From Candidatus Methanosuratincola petrocarbonis (ex Vanwonterghem et al. 2016) (GTDB lineage Archaea; Thermoproteota; Methanomethylicia; Methanomethylicales; Methanomethylicaceae), in the NCBI GenBank assembly GCA_001717015.1, contig MAGV01000079.1, positions 1,110-13,433 on the forward strand: a DNA stretch of 12,324 nucleotides, given 5' to 3'. Shown piece by piece: positions 1 through 6,512 of this stretch; position 1 is the first letter of the stretch; every line of letters starts with the position of its first letter. The notes under the pieces are model-generated. The model worked only from the letters and a program-made list of their open reading frames with translations. It was not told the origin of the DNA and did not search any database. A program made the position numbers and the translations under genes.

Positions 1-102
1 GCGGATGCCCTCGTAGCCCTTCTCCAGCATCTCGATCTTTCGAAGTACACTTGATTCCCGCTCATCCGGGTCAAGAGGGCCATTGATGAAGAACATATCC
101 AT
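1..102 (-). CDS. Unidentified protein, N-terminal fragment cut by the left edge
   Basis: An open frame reads leftward from ATG at 102 to the window edge, giving 34 residues that begin MDMFFINGPLDPDERE and end in KGYEGIR. A second ATG two codons later, at 96, is equally possible. The frame also stays open upstream of 102, so the start is uncertain, and no Shine-Dalgarno sequence precedes either ATG. The visible part is charged and helical in its second half (RKIEMLEKGYEGIR). I do not recognise a family from this fragment. A T-rich terminator-like tract (207-220) lies between it and the iron-sulfur gene upstream, so it is probably a separate transcript. It could still be a spurious frame. Confidence 0.4.
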   Translation of the reverse strand, partial: MDMFFINGPLDPDERESSVLRKIEMLEKGYEGIR

Positions 103-206
103 AGTACGGAAAAGGCAAATTGGAGCTTTTTTCTCTATCGGTGAAAACCGAAAATCTGGCACAAGACAGGGACGGGATGATGATAAAGAGAACAGATTGA
201 AATGAG

Positions 207-220
207 ATAAAAATAAAAAA
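207..220 (-). terminator. T-rich transcription terminator of the GlcD/HdrD-like operon
   Basis: Read on the minus strand, this is TTTTTTATTTTTAT, starting about 24 bases after the stop codon of the iron-sulfur protein and closely preceded by another T run (CCTTTTTCCG). Archaeal transcription commonly ends at such U-rich tracts without a hairpin. No stable stem precedes it. The position fits termination of the two-gene operon before the leftmost ORF. Confidence 0.55.
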
Positions 221-243
221 CGGAAAAAGGAAGTGGGTTGCGC

Positions 244-1485
244 CTACTTCCTTCTCACTATTGGCTCGATGATTTCGACGATGTCCTCCATCTTCAATGG
301 GGACTTGTTCAGCTCTATTGCGTCCGCAAGGTTGGTGTAGCAGAACGGGCATGCGCTGGTCACGAGCTCTGCGCCTGTAGCCTCGGCTTCCTTGACACGC
401 TTGCCTGCAGTCTCTAGCGAGTAGTCAGCGAATCCACCCCTGACACCACCGCCTGCGCCGCAGCAGAACGAGAACTTCCGGTTCCGGTACATCTCAACAA
501 GCTGCAGACCTGGCACAGCCTTCAGCACATTCCTCGGGGTCTCGTAGACCTCTGCATGCCTTCCGAGGTGGCATGGGTCGTGGTAGGTCACCTTCTTGTT
601 GAAGCTGCCCGTGAACTCGATCTCGCCCTTGTTCAGCATCTCCTCGAGCAGGTGCGTTGTGTGCAGGACCTTGACGCCGGTCATCTTGCCGTACTTATCG
701 GCGTAGCCCTCTGGTGCGTCCATCATGTAGTCCCTGCCGAGTGTCCTGTAGCAGCCCGAGCAGGTGGTTATGAATGCAGATGCGCCGTACTTCTCCGGGA
801 GTGCCTTGTTGTGCTCAACGAATTTGGCGGCTAGGTCGTACTGACCGGTCCTGAGCAGAGGCGAAGCGCAGCACCACTCGTCCTCGACGACTGTGAAGTC
901 GACCTTCAGCTTCTGCAGCAGGCTGACGGTTGCCCTCGCTAGTTGCTTCCTCCTGTAGGAGGCGGTGCACCCTGCGAAGTAGATGTACTCTGCCTTCTTT
1001 GGCAAGGATGCCCTTACGTCACTTGGCAGCCAGTCGAGCCTCTTCTCGTGTGGCTCCTTGTACGGGTTGTAGAGCGTTCCGATTGTCGAGCTCCAGGCCT
1101 TGATGTTCTCTGGGATTGCTACGTTCTGCTTCCAGGCCTCGTACCTGAGCGTCTCGAACATCCTCAGGATCCACGGCTTGATGTCGGTCTCACACATCTG
1201 CTGGCAAGCGCCACACGAGGTGCAGGTGAATAGCACGTGCGCGACCTTGTCTGACCAGCCGATGCGGTTGTGCAGCAGCGACCTTGCAAGCGAGACCTTG
1301 CCCCTGCTGCCCCTGTAGGAGTCGAAGTTGAATTTGTCTCCCTGGACGCACAGCATTGCGGCGAAGTTTGCGGTCGGACCGTATTCGTAGCCGTACTTGC
1401 AGTTGCCGCAGTGCGTGCACATCGAGACCCAGTCGTATATCTTCGCAAGTTCTTTAAGGTTCTTGTTCTTAAGTAGGTGGGACAT
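244..1485 (-). CDS. HdrD-like iron-sulfur protein with two CCG domains (GlcF/LldE/HdrD superfamily)
   Basis: 413 residues. It is probably the electron-accepting subunit that takes electrons from the FAD oxidase encoded just upstream. The N-terminal part holds two ferredoxin-like sites: C23-x2-C26-x2-C29 followed only by a distant C46, and C88-x2-C91-x2-C94-x3-C98, where the usual Pro after the last Cys is Glu. Two full CCG motifs follow: C173, C205-C206, C242-C245, and C305, C341-C342, C379-C382. Their spacing fits the non-cubane [4Fe-4S] ligand pattern of HdrB and HdrD. The order (HdrC-like part, then HdrB-like part) and the length match HdrD; GlcF is the other close relative. The ATG at 1485 has a perfect Shine-Dalgarno, and the upstream gene's stop codon lies inside TAAGGAGG. 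No membrane segment or signal peptide is evident. The family is secure, but the electron acceptor and substrate are not. Confidence 0.9.
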   Translation of the reverse strand: MSHLLKNKNLKELAKIYDWVSMCTHCGNCKYGYEYGPTANFAAMLCVQGDKFNFDSYRGSRGKVSLARSLLHNRIGWSDKVAHVLFTCTSCGACQQMCETDIKPWILRMFETLRYEAWKQNVAIPENIKAWSSTIGTLYNPYKEPHEKRLDWLPSDVRASLPKKAEYIYFAGCTASYRRKQLARATVSLLQKLKVDFTVVEDEWCCASPLLRTGQYDLAAKFVEHNKALPEKYGASAFITTCSGCYRTLGRDYMMDAPEGYADKYGKMTGVKVLHTTHLLEEMLNKGEIEFTGSFNKKVTYHDPCHLGRHAEVYETPRNVLKAVPGLQLVEMYRNRKFSFCCGAGGGVRGGFADYSLETAGKRVKEAEATGAELVTSACPFCYTNLADAIELNKSPLKMEDIVEIIEPIVRRK

Positions 1486-1490
1486 CTCTT

Positions 1491-1500
1491 TCGCCTCCTT
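1491..1500 (-). promoter_or_regulatory. Strong ribosome binding site overlapping the upstream stop codon
   Basis: On the minus strand the sequence TAAGGAGGCGA joins the TAA stop of the FAD oxidase gene (1501-1499) to an AAGGAGG Shine-Dalgarno placed six to seven bases before the ATG at 1485. This suggests translational coupling of the two subunits and supports the ATG chosen. Confidence 0.75.
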
Positions 1501-2959
1501 AACGTATACCCAGCTTGCCCGGGTTCATTATGTTGTTTGGATCAAGCATGTCCTTGATCTTGGTCATCAGGTACAGGTAGCCAGCGTCCGCGACTGCGTT
1601 GAGCTCGTTCTGGTACTCAACTGGCGGCTTGTACGGCAGCATGCCCTCTGGAAGACCAGCCCTGACGCACTCGACCATCGCGTCCCTCGCAGCCTGTACT
1701 GAGGCCGGGTCGCGCTTGTTGAATGGCGTCATGCACCTGAGCATACCGTAGTGCGCACCCTGGTAGTCGGTGAACCTTGTCGCAGGAGACAGGCCGTGCC
1801 TGATGTAGATCTCCTTCCACTTCTCGTAGAGGATAGGCCAGCTCTTGCACGGTGCGAAGGTGCCAGGCCATGCAATACCTCCACCGCAGGACTTGGAGTA
1901 GTTCTTTGTAGAGCCTACGATCCTGCTAGGTAGCTCGGTCCTTCCCTTCTTAGCCTCTGGCGGGTACTCGAAGTCGATGAGCTTCGTTCCCTTAGCCCTC
2001 TCCTTCTCGACCACTTCCTTCCACATCTTCCTCTTGTAGGCAAGCTCCTCCTCGCTCCAACCGGATATCACGGTGTAGCTGAAGAACTCTGGTGCATCAG
2101 CAGGCTTCGGGCTGTACGGGAAGACGATCGGTATCTGAGCAAGCCACCAGCTCACTGCAGTAACTTCGTCGCAGAGCGAGTAGTGGCGCCACCTGACCAT
2201 GTACTTGGTGATGTCCTCTGCGCTTGCAGCTGCGATTGTCAGGACGTCCCTGTATGGGCGGATCGGGAATATCCAGACCCCCAGCTTCGTCACGATGCCG
2301 GTTGTCCCGAGCCATCCAGTGAAGAGGCCGTCCATCCGGGGCAGCGGCAGGAACGAGTGCCATGAGTCAGAGTAGGCGCAGGATCCGATCTTTGCCACTT
2401 CGCCAGTCGGGAGGACTACCTCCATGCTGCTCATCAGCTGGCTGTTAATCCCGATCCTACCGTTGAGGTGACCAATCCCATGGTTGATTGCCATTGCAAG
2501 CACAGACGCCGATGGCGGGTGAACGCCCCAGCCGAACTCGAATCCCTTGCTGAACTCCTCCCCTTTCCACTGCGGGTTTGTTGCCTTAAGGGCAGCCGAG
2601 AATGCAGCGTGGCTTACACCGGGCTCTATCACAGCATAGCATGTCTCAGGGTCGATCTTGAGGATCCTGTCCATCTTCTTGAGATCCATTATGATTCCGC
2701 CTTCCTCTGGTACGCAGAGGCCACCAATGTTTGTGCCGTTGCAGTATGGAATCACCGGTATTTTGCGATGGTTCGCGAGTCTAAGGACGCGCTGGATTTC
2801 GGTCACTGTCTTCGGCATAACGACATAGTCAGGCATCCTTGGTTCGGCCCAAGTCATGTCCCAAGTGTATGGCTGCAGGTCGGCTTCTTCATTGCTCACA
2901 TACTCTGGACCAACTATCTGTTCCAGATTTGCAAGTATTTCGTTGTTTCCTCTAGCCAT
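1499..2959 (-). CDS. FAD-binding oxidase/dehydrogenase, GlcD / vanillyl-alcohol oxidase superfamily
   Basis: 486 residues, predicted cytosolic. It should oxidise a hydroxyacid-like or alcohol-like substrate on FAD and hand the electrons to the HdrD-like partner. The N-terminal FAD domain (about 40-235) shows DYVVMPKTVTEIQRVL (44-59), the FAD pyrophosphate loop PVIPYCNGTNIGG (68-80), a segment rich in small residues at 146-170 (HPPSASVLAMAINHGIGHLNG), and WLGTTGIVTKLGVWIFP (216-232). The C-terminus ends with the family hallmark DPNNIMNPGKLG. The loop at 72-77 is YCNGTN rather than the usual RGGGT, so this is not a standard glycolate oxidase GlcD. The middle region, rich in Trp and Tyr, resembles 4-cresol dehydrogenase-type members. 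It is the first gene of the operon. The ATG at 2959 follows AAGGTGG by four bases. The substrate cannot be told from sequence; D-lactate, glycolate, other 2-hydroxyacids or an aromatic alcohol are possible. Confidence 0.88.
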   Translation of the reverse strand: MARGNNEILANLEQIVGPEYVSNEEADLQPYTWDMTWAEPRMPDYVVMPKTVTEIQRVLRLANHRKIPVIPYCNGTNIGGLCVPEEGGIIMDLKKMDRILKIDPETCYAVIEPGVSHAAFSAALKATNPQWKGEEFSKGFEFGWGVHPPSASVLAMAINHGIGHLNGRIGINSQLMSSMEVVLPTGEVAKIGSCAYSDSWHSFLPLPRMDGLFTGWLGTTGIVTKLGVWIFPIRPYRDVLTIAAASAEDITKYMVRWRHYSLCDEVTAVSWWLAQIPIVFPYSPKPADAPEFFSYTVISGWSEEELAYKRKMWKEVVEKERAKGTKLIDFEYPPEAKKGRTELPSRIVGSTKNYSKSCGGGIAWPGTFAPCKSWPILYEKWKEIYIRHGLSPATRFTDYQGAHYGMLRCMTPFNKRDPASVQAARDAMVECVRAGLPEGMLPYKPPVEYQNELNAVADAGYLYLMTKIKDMLDPNNIMNPGKLGIR

Positions 2960-3000
2960 TTTTCCACCTTCGAAAACTGCTTAAAGATTGAGGGCAGTGA

Positions 3001-3009
3001 TATATAAGA
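3001..3009 (-). promoter_or_regulatory. TATA box for the GlcD/HdrD-like operon
   Basis: The minus strand reads AAATCTTATATATC here, a good archaeal TATA box preceded by A-rich BRE-like bases. A transcript starting about 25 bases downstream would begin near 2978, leaving a leader of roughly 20 bases that includes the AAGGTGG ribosome site at 2964-2970. Confidence 0.55.
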
Positions 3010-3126
3010 TTTAACTCACTTCTAAAAAAGGGCTATATACAGATTAATACACGATTTATACCCAGAAAAGGACAATAAATCCCCTAAATTTTTCATTTTA
3101 ATGACTTTACAAAGTTAAGCAATACC

Positions 3127-3135
3127 TTTTTAAAT
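3127..3135 (+). promoter_or_regulatory. TATA box for pycB
   Basis: TTTTTAAAT lies about 40 bases before the proposed TTG start at 3174. With the usual archaeal spacing the transcript would begin near 3157. That leaves a leader of about 17 bases, just long enough to contain the AGGTG ribosome site at 3163-3167. Confidence 0.5.
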
Positions 3136-3162
3136 GGAAATATGTGCCTTAATTGTAGTTTT

Positions 3163-3167
3163 AGGTG
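3163..3167 (+). promoter_or_regulatory. AGGTG ribosome site favouring a TTG start for pycB
   Basis: AGGTG pairs with the archaeal 16S 3' end (CACCU) and stands six bases before TTG at 3174. The alternative GTG at 3165 lies inside this motif and would have no ribosome site of its own unless the transcript is leaderless. Confidence 0.5.
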
Positions 3168-3173
3168 TTGGTA

Positions 3174-4583
3174 TTGCTCAACGTGATCGACACTACCCTC
3201 CGCGACGCACAGCAGTCACTCTTCGCCACCCGGCTCAAGATTGAAGACATCGTCCCAGTGGTTGAGAAAATGGATGAGATAGGCTTTTATGGCCTAGAGG
3301 CGTGGGGCGGCGCGACATTCGACTCCTGCATAAGGTACCTGAACGAGGATCCTTGGGAGAGGCTCCGTAAGATAAAGAGGGGGCTGAAGAAGACTAACGT
3401 GGTGATGCTCCTCAGGGGAAAGAACCTCGTGGGTTACAGGCACTACTCAGAGGACGTTATAGAGGCATTTGTGAAGAAGGCATACGAGAATGGGGTAGAT
3501 GTGTTCAGGATATTCGATGCCCTAAATGATGTGGATAACCTCAGGGTAGCGGTGAAGGTGGCCAAGCAGATAGGCGCTACGGTCCACGGCGATGTCGTAT
3601 ATACCACGAGCCCCATACACACCGTGGAGTACTTCATCGACGTGGCGAGGCGGATAAGCGAGCTTGGCGTCGATGCAATCAGGATTAAGGACATGGCAGG
3701 GCTGCTAGCCCCGAGACCAGCATACGACATAGTCAAGGGGATCAGGAAGGAGACAGGGCTCCCTGTCGCACTTCACTGCCACTATACTTGCGGGCTCGCC
3801 TCACTTGCATACCTGAAGGGCATTGAGGCGGGCGCAGAATACATCGACACCGCCCTATTCCCATTCGCTTTCGGCGCCTCTCAGCCGGCGATCGAGACCA
3901 TATACGAAGTCTTCCGCGGCACGAACATGCTGTCGCACCTCAATATAGAGCTCATAAACGACTGCGCGGATTACTTCGAGAAGATACGAGAGAACTACAA
4001 GGGGTATTGCTCTGAGATGACCGAGAGGATCGATCCGAGGGCGCTCAGGCACCAGATCCCAGGCGGGATGATATCAAACCTGGTCTACCAGCTCAAAGAG
4101 TACAATGCGCTCTCAAAGATGGATGCAGTCCTAAGCGAGGTGCCAGTAGTCAGGAGGGATCTCGGCTACCCTCCGCTCGTGACCCCGATGAGCCAGATCG
4201 TGGGCACCCAGGCAGTGATGAATGTCATTACCGGAAAGAGGTACGAGCCGGTGATTAAGGAGCTGGAGGACTACGTGAGGGGCTTCTATGGCAGGCCACC
4301 TGGGGAGATAAGCAGGCAACTTGTTGAATTGGTGAAACGGGTGGATCCGCCGAAGCTCCCAACATTGAAGGACGTCCCTGAGGATGCCAAGCGCCTAGCA
4401 AAGAAAGAGGAGGACCTGCTTACGTATCTGCTGTTCCCACAGCTTGCGCTCGCATTCTTCAGAGGGGAGCTCAAGTCCTTCGCTTCTAATGACCAAGCAA
4501 AGAGGAAAGAGGTAAAGTGGTTCAGGATAAAGATTGGGGAGGAAGAGATCGAGGTCAAGATTGAAGGGCTGGAAGGGGCATGA
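3174..4583 (+). CDS. pycB: Pyruvate carboxylase subunit B / oxaloacetate decarboxylase alpha chain, without biotin domain
   Basis: 469 residues from TTG at 3174. This is the carboxyltransferase that moves CO2 between carboxybiotin and pyruvate/oxaloacetate. The TIM-barrel domain shows DTTLRD (6-11, metal Asp), the substrate loop RGKNLVGYRHY (81-91), IRIKDMAG with the expected carboxylated Lys near 172, and the metal site HCHYT (201-205). The C-terminal family domain has QIPGGMISNL, PPLVTPMSQIVGTQA and GFYGRPPGEI. The protein stops soon after KWFRIKIGEEEIEVKIEG, where many homologs continue into a biotinyl domain with an AMKM-type site; that domain is absent. A separate carrier protein and, for carboxylase function, a PycA subunit must be encoded elsewhere. 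TTG at 3174 was chosen because it follows AGGTG by six bases and gives MLNVIDTTLRD, matching family N-termini. A GTG at 3165 would add three residues. Confidence 0.88.
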   Translation: MLNVIDTTLRDAQQSLFATRLKIEDIVPVVEKMDEIGFYGLEAWGGATFDSCIRYLNEDPWERLRKIKRGLKKTNVVMLLRGKNLVGYRHYSEDVIEAFVKKAYENGVDVFRIFDALNDVDNLRVAVKVAKQIGATVHGDVVYTTSPIHTVEYFIDVARRISELGVDAIRIKDMAGLLAPRPAYDIVKGIRKETGLPVALHCHYTCGLASLAYLKGIEAGAEYIDTALFPFAFGASQPAIETIYEVFRGTNMLSHLNIELINDCADYFEKIRENYKGYCSEMTERIDPRALRHQIPGGMISNLVYQLKEYNALSKMDAVLSEVPVVRRDLGYPPLVTPMSQIVGTQAVMNVITGKRYEPVIKELEDYVRGFYGRPPGEISRQLVELVKRVDPPKLPTLKDVPEDAKRLAKKEEDLLTYLLFPQLALAFFRGELKSFASNDQAKRKEVKWFRIKIGEEEIEVKIEGLEGA

Positions 4584-4704
4584 ACCCTGGCTGAAGATAA
4601 TGGAGTTCGAAGCGCCATTCCCTTCCTGCTGGGAGGGGATTTCTTACGACAAAGTTAAAAACGCAGGGCAGGATCAGGAGTTAAGGCAAGGGAAGGGGAA
4701 ATAA
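4584..4704 (+). other. Intergenic region between pycB and the M42 peptidase: hairpin then promoter
   Basis: A 121-base gap. A 10-bp hairpin (4617-4640) followed by a short T-rich stretch could end the pycB transcript or mark a processing site. A TATA-like word, AGTTAAAAAC (4653-4662), then lies about 45-50 bases before the next start, and a purine-rich GGAAGGGG tract (4691-4698) could serve as its ribosome site. A 34-codon frame from 4600 to 4704 is open but has no ribosome site and no recognisable content. I do not call it a gene. Confidence 0.4.
4617..4640 (+). terminator. Hairpin downstream of pycB, possible terminator
   Basis: ATTCCCTTCC and GGGAGGGGAT form a 10-bp stem (two G-U pairs in RNA) around the loop TGCT. 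It begins 33 bases after the pycB stop and runs into TTTCTTACG. The T tract is short, so it may be a processing or stability element rather than a terminator. Confidence 0.4.
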
Positions 4705-5751
4705 GTGAATCTGGAATTGTTGCGCAGGTTGAGTGAAACTCACGGGGTTACAGGTTCAGAGTACGGGGTAGCCGCCGTGATCAAGGAAGAGCTTCAAGGG
4801 TCAGGTGTAAGGACTCATGAGGACAAATTCGGGAACCTATTCGCAGAGAAGGGCAGCGGCGAGCGGACTATAATGGTAGCAGCCCACACGGACGAGATCG
4901 GGCTGATCGTGAAGCATATTGATGAAAAGGGGTTCATCAGGTTCGCCAAGCTTGGTGGCATAGCGGATCAGATCTTGCCTGCCCAGAGGGTGCTAATCCA
5001 TGGAATGAAGAAGAAGGTGCACGGGGTAATTGGCTGCAAAGCAGTCCATGTGATGAAAGACGAAGAAAGGAAGCAGCTCGTGACTTACGACAAGATGTTC
5101 ATAGACACAGGTGCGACTAAGGATCAGCTTGAAGGATACGGGGTCAGGGTTGGTACTCCGATCACATTCATAAGGGGGCTGACGGAACTTGAGAACGATC
5201 TTGTCGTTGGGAAGGCCATGGACGACAGGGCAGGCTGCTATGCCCTCATCGAAGCCCTGAAGAAGGCAACTCCGAAGAACAAGATTGTTGCTGTCTTCAC
5301 GGTCCAGGAAGAGGTGGGGCTTAGGGGCGCCACAATGAGCGCAAACGCGGTCAAACCGGACATCGGAATTGCTATCGACACCACCATTGCTGGGGATCAC
5401 CCAGAGCTCTCTGAGCAGGACGCTCCTGTGAAGCTCGGGAATGGGCCTACCATAGTGGTCGCAGACGGACGGAAAGATTCGCTTGGCGGTGGGATGATCG
5501 CAAACCCGCTTGTCAGGGGATGGCTAATGGAGCTTGCAGAGAAAAGCGGTATACCGTACCAGCTCGAAGTTCTGGAGGGGGGCACAACAGATGCGGCGGC
5601 CATCCAGATGTCTCAGTCAGGGATCCCTTCCGCTTGCATATCGATCCCCTCGAGGTATGTCCACAGCTTCAGCGAGGTAATATCAAAGAAAGACCTTGAT
5701 GGCTGCGTCGAGCTCCTTGTCAAGGCAATGGAAAGCAGAATACCATTCTAG
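4705..5751 (+). CDS. M42 family metallo-aminopeptidase (TET-type, deblocking/glutamyl aminopeptidase)
   Basis: 348 residues, the usual length for the family. Members are cytosolic dinuclear metal aminopeptidases, often dodecameric TET particles, that trim peptides left by the proteasome. Metal and catalytic residues are all visible: H61 in AAHTDEIG, bridging Asp in MDDRAG (172-177), general base E202 and ligand E203 in TVQEEVGLRG, D225 in AIDTTIAGDHPE, and H320 in SIPSRYVHS. GGTTDAAAI at 292-300 is also typical. Substrate preference (acidic, hydrophobic or lysyl ends) cannot be read from this. The GTG start at 4705 follows the purine-rich GGAAGGGGAAATAA and gives the expected N-terminus (MNLELLRRLSETHGVTGSE). 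The next gene starts nine bases after the stop codon, so the two are probably co-transcribed. Confidence 0.92.
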   Translation: MNLELLRRLSETHGVTGSEYGVAAVIKEELQGSGVRTHEDKFGNLFAEKGSGERTIMVAAHTDEIGLIVKHIDEKGFIRFAKLGGIADQILPAQRVLIHGMKKKVHGVIGCKAVHVMKDEERKQLVTYDKMFIDTGATKDQLEGYGVRVGTPITFIRGLTELENDLVVGKAMDDRAGCYALIEALKKATPKNKIVAVFTVQEEVGLRGATMSANAVKPDIGIAIDTTIAGDHPELSEQDAPVKLGNGPTIVVADGRKDSLGGGMIANPLVRGWLMELAEKSGIPYQLEVLEGGTTDAAAIQMSQSGIPSACISIPSRYVHSFSEVISKKDLDGCVELLVKAMESRIPF

Positions 5752-5760
5752 TGCCCTAAA

Positions 5761-6447
5761 ATGTCTCTCGAGAGGAGGATTAACTTCGACAAGGTTTACG
5801 AATACGGGGAGAAGGGGATAATAGGCAAAGAGGAGTTCACCTCCTTCTTCGATAGAATACCTTTGCTTGAGAAAGCTCTTCGGGAGACTGAAGAGGCATC
5901 AGGTCTGCAATATCCGCCCGTATTTTTCGAGCCTGCCCTTACAATAATTAGGTACCCCGCATCGGCATTCTCAGGCGCCGTAATATACGCAACCTGCAAG
6001 CTGATGGAGTACATAGGGGAGCTCCAGCCCTGCGTTGTTTTCTCCGTGCCCTTTGTGATACTCTCACGCGAGGAGACGCTCAGGGCTTGCGCGGCACACG
6101 AGTTCCTGCATTACATTTACATAACAAGAGCCCTTTCCAAGGGGCACTACATGGACCTGGCAGGCGAGAGGCTGGATTCGGTCGAGGTGCACCAAGCCTA
6201 CGACGATACCCATACAGTCCCCCCTGAGGAATGGATTCGAAACTCAGAGCTTGTCGGACTTGTGAAAAAGGTATTCAACCCGAACATTGACGATCCGGAG
6301 CTTGAGATGGCGATAAGGGAGAAGTGGATAGACAAGGGTCTGCCCGTCAAGTACACGACTGCAGAGGAGGCCAAGTTGAAGATTCCAATAGCAGAGATAC
6401 AGAGAGTCAAGCTTGACGTGAAGGTCCTGCAAAGGCTACAGCCCTAA
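5761..6447 (+). CDS. Uncharacterised protein with HExxH zinc-protease signature
   Basis: 228 residues of a family I do not recognise. The clearest feature is HEFLH at 113-117 in [16 protein letters not shown], which fits the helical HExxH zinc site of metalloproteases. About 18-22 residues later comes [11 protein letters not shown] (134-144), whose Glu136 or Glu142/His144 could give the third zinc ligand, as in gluzincins. Before the motif is a run typical of a strand leading into the zincin helix ([24 protein letters not shown]). I see no signal peptide or convincing transmembrane segment, so it is probably cytosolic. The C-terminal 50 residues are rich in Lys and Glu. It sits nine bases behind the M42 peptidase, which hints at a shared role in peptide turnover. 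An in-frame stop (the TAG of the M42 gene) lies just upstream, so ATG 5761 is the earliest start; there is no clear Shine-Dalgarno. Protease activity is inference from a short motif. Confidence 0.75.
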   Translation: MSLERRINFDKVYEYGEKGIIGKEEFTSFFDRIPLLEKALRETEEASGLQYPPVFFEPALTIIRYPASAFSGAVIYATCKLMEYIGELQPCVVFSVPFVILSREETLRACAAHEFLHYIYITRALSKGHYMDLAGERLDSVEVHQAYDDTHTVPPEEWIRNSELVGLVKKVFNPNIDDPELEMAIREKWIDKGLPVKYTTAEEAKLKIPIAEIQRVKLDVKVLQRLQP

Positions 6448-6462
6448 TCTTGTGGCTGATTC

Positions 6463-6472
6463 TTTTTATATA
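6463..6472 (+). promoter_or_regulatory. TATA box for ahcY
   Basis: TTTTTATATA is one of the best TATA boxes in the window. A transcript beginning about 25 bases downstream, near 6494, would leave a leader of about 20 bases before the TTG at 6513. It argues against the longer reading frame from ATG 6450, whose first codons would lie upstream of the promoter. Confidence 0.6.
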
Positions 6473-6512
6473 TCTGGAGACATTATTCCCCTCAGTTTGG
6501 ACGGTGTATATC

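Larger units (their letters stand above)
2960..3173. promoter_or_regulatory. A/T-rich divergent promoter region
   Basis: This 214-base region separates two divergent genes and has no convincing ORF or RNA gene. It holds one TATA-like box facing each way (near 3001-3009 on the minus strand and 3127-3135 on the plus strand), plus further TATA-like words at 3033-3040 and 3054-3060. A short inverted repeat, ACTTT-AC-AAAGT (3104-3115), sits about 12 bases before the plus-strand TATA box, where a regulator could bind. Its arms are only five bases, so this may be chance. Confidence 0.5.

Noticed and set aside
138..151. TCGGT-GAAA-ACCGA mini-hairpin upstream of the leftmost ORF
   Set aside because: A five-base stem is short enough to occur by chance, and on the transcribed (minus) strand the loop is TTTC rather than a stable GAAA tetraloop.
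3109..3118. The 10-mer ACAAAGTTAA found upstream of pycB and again at 4649-4658
   Set aside because: The two copies sit at different places relative to their TATA boxes, and a shared 10-mer in A/T-rich DNA is weak evidence for a common regulator site.
4600..4704. A 34-codon frame between pycB and the M42 gene, ending right at the next start
   Set aside because: No ribosome site precedes it, it runs through the hairpin and the TATA-like word, and the peptide has no recognisable feature. It is also not a remnant of a biotin domain.
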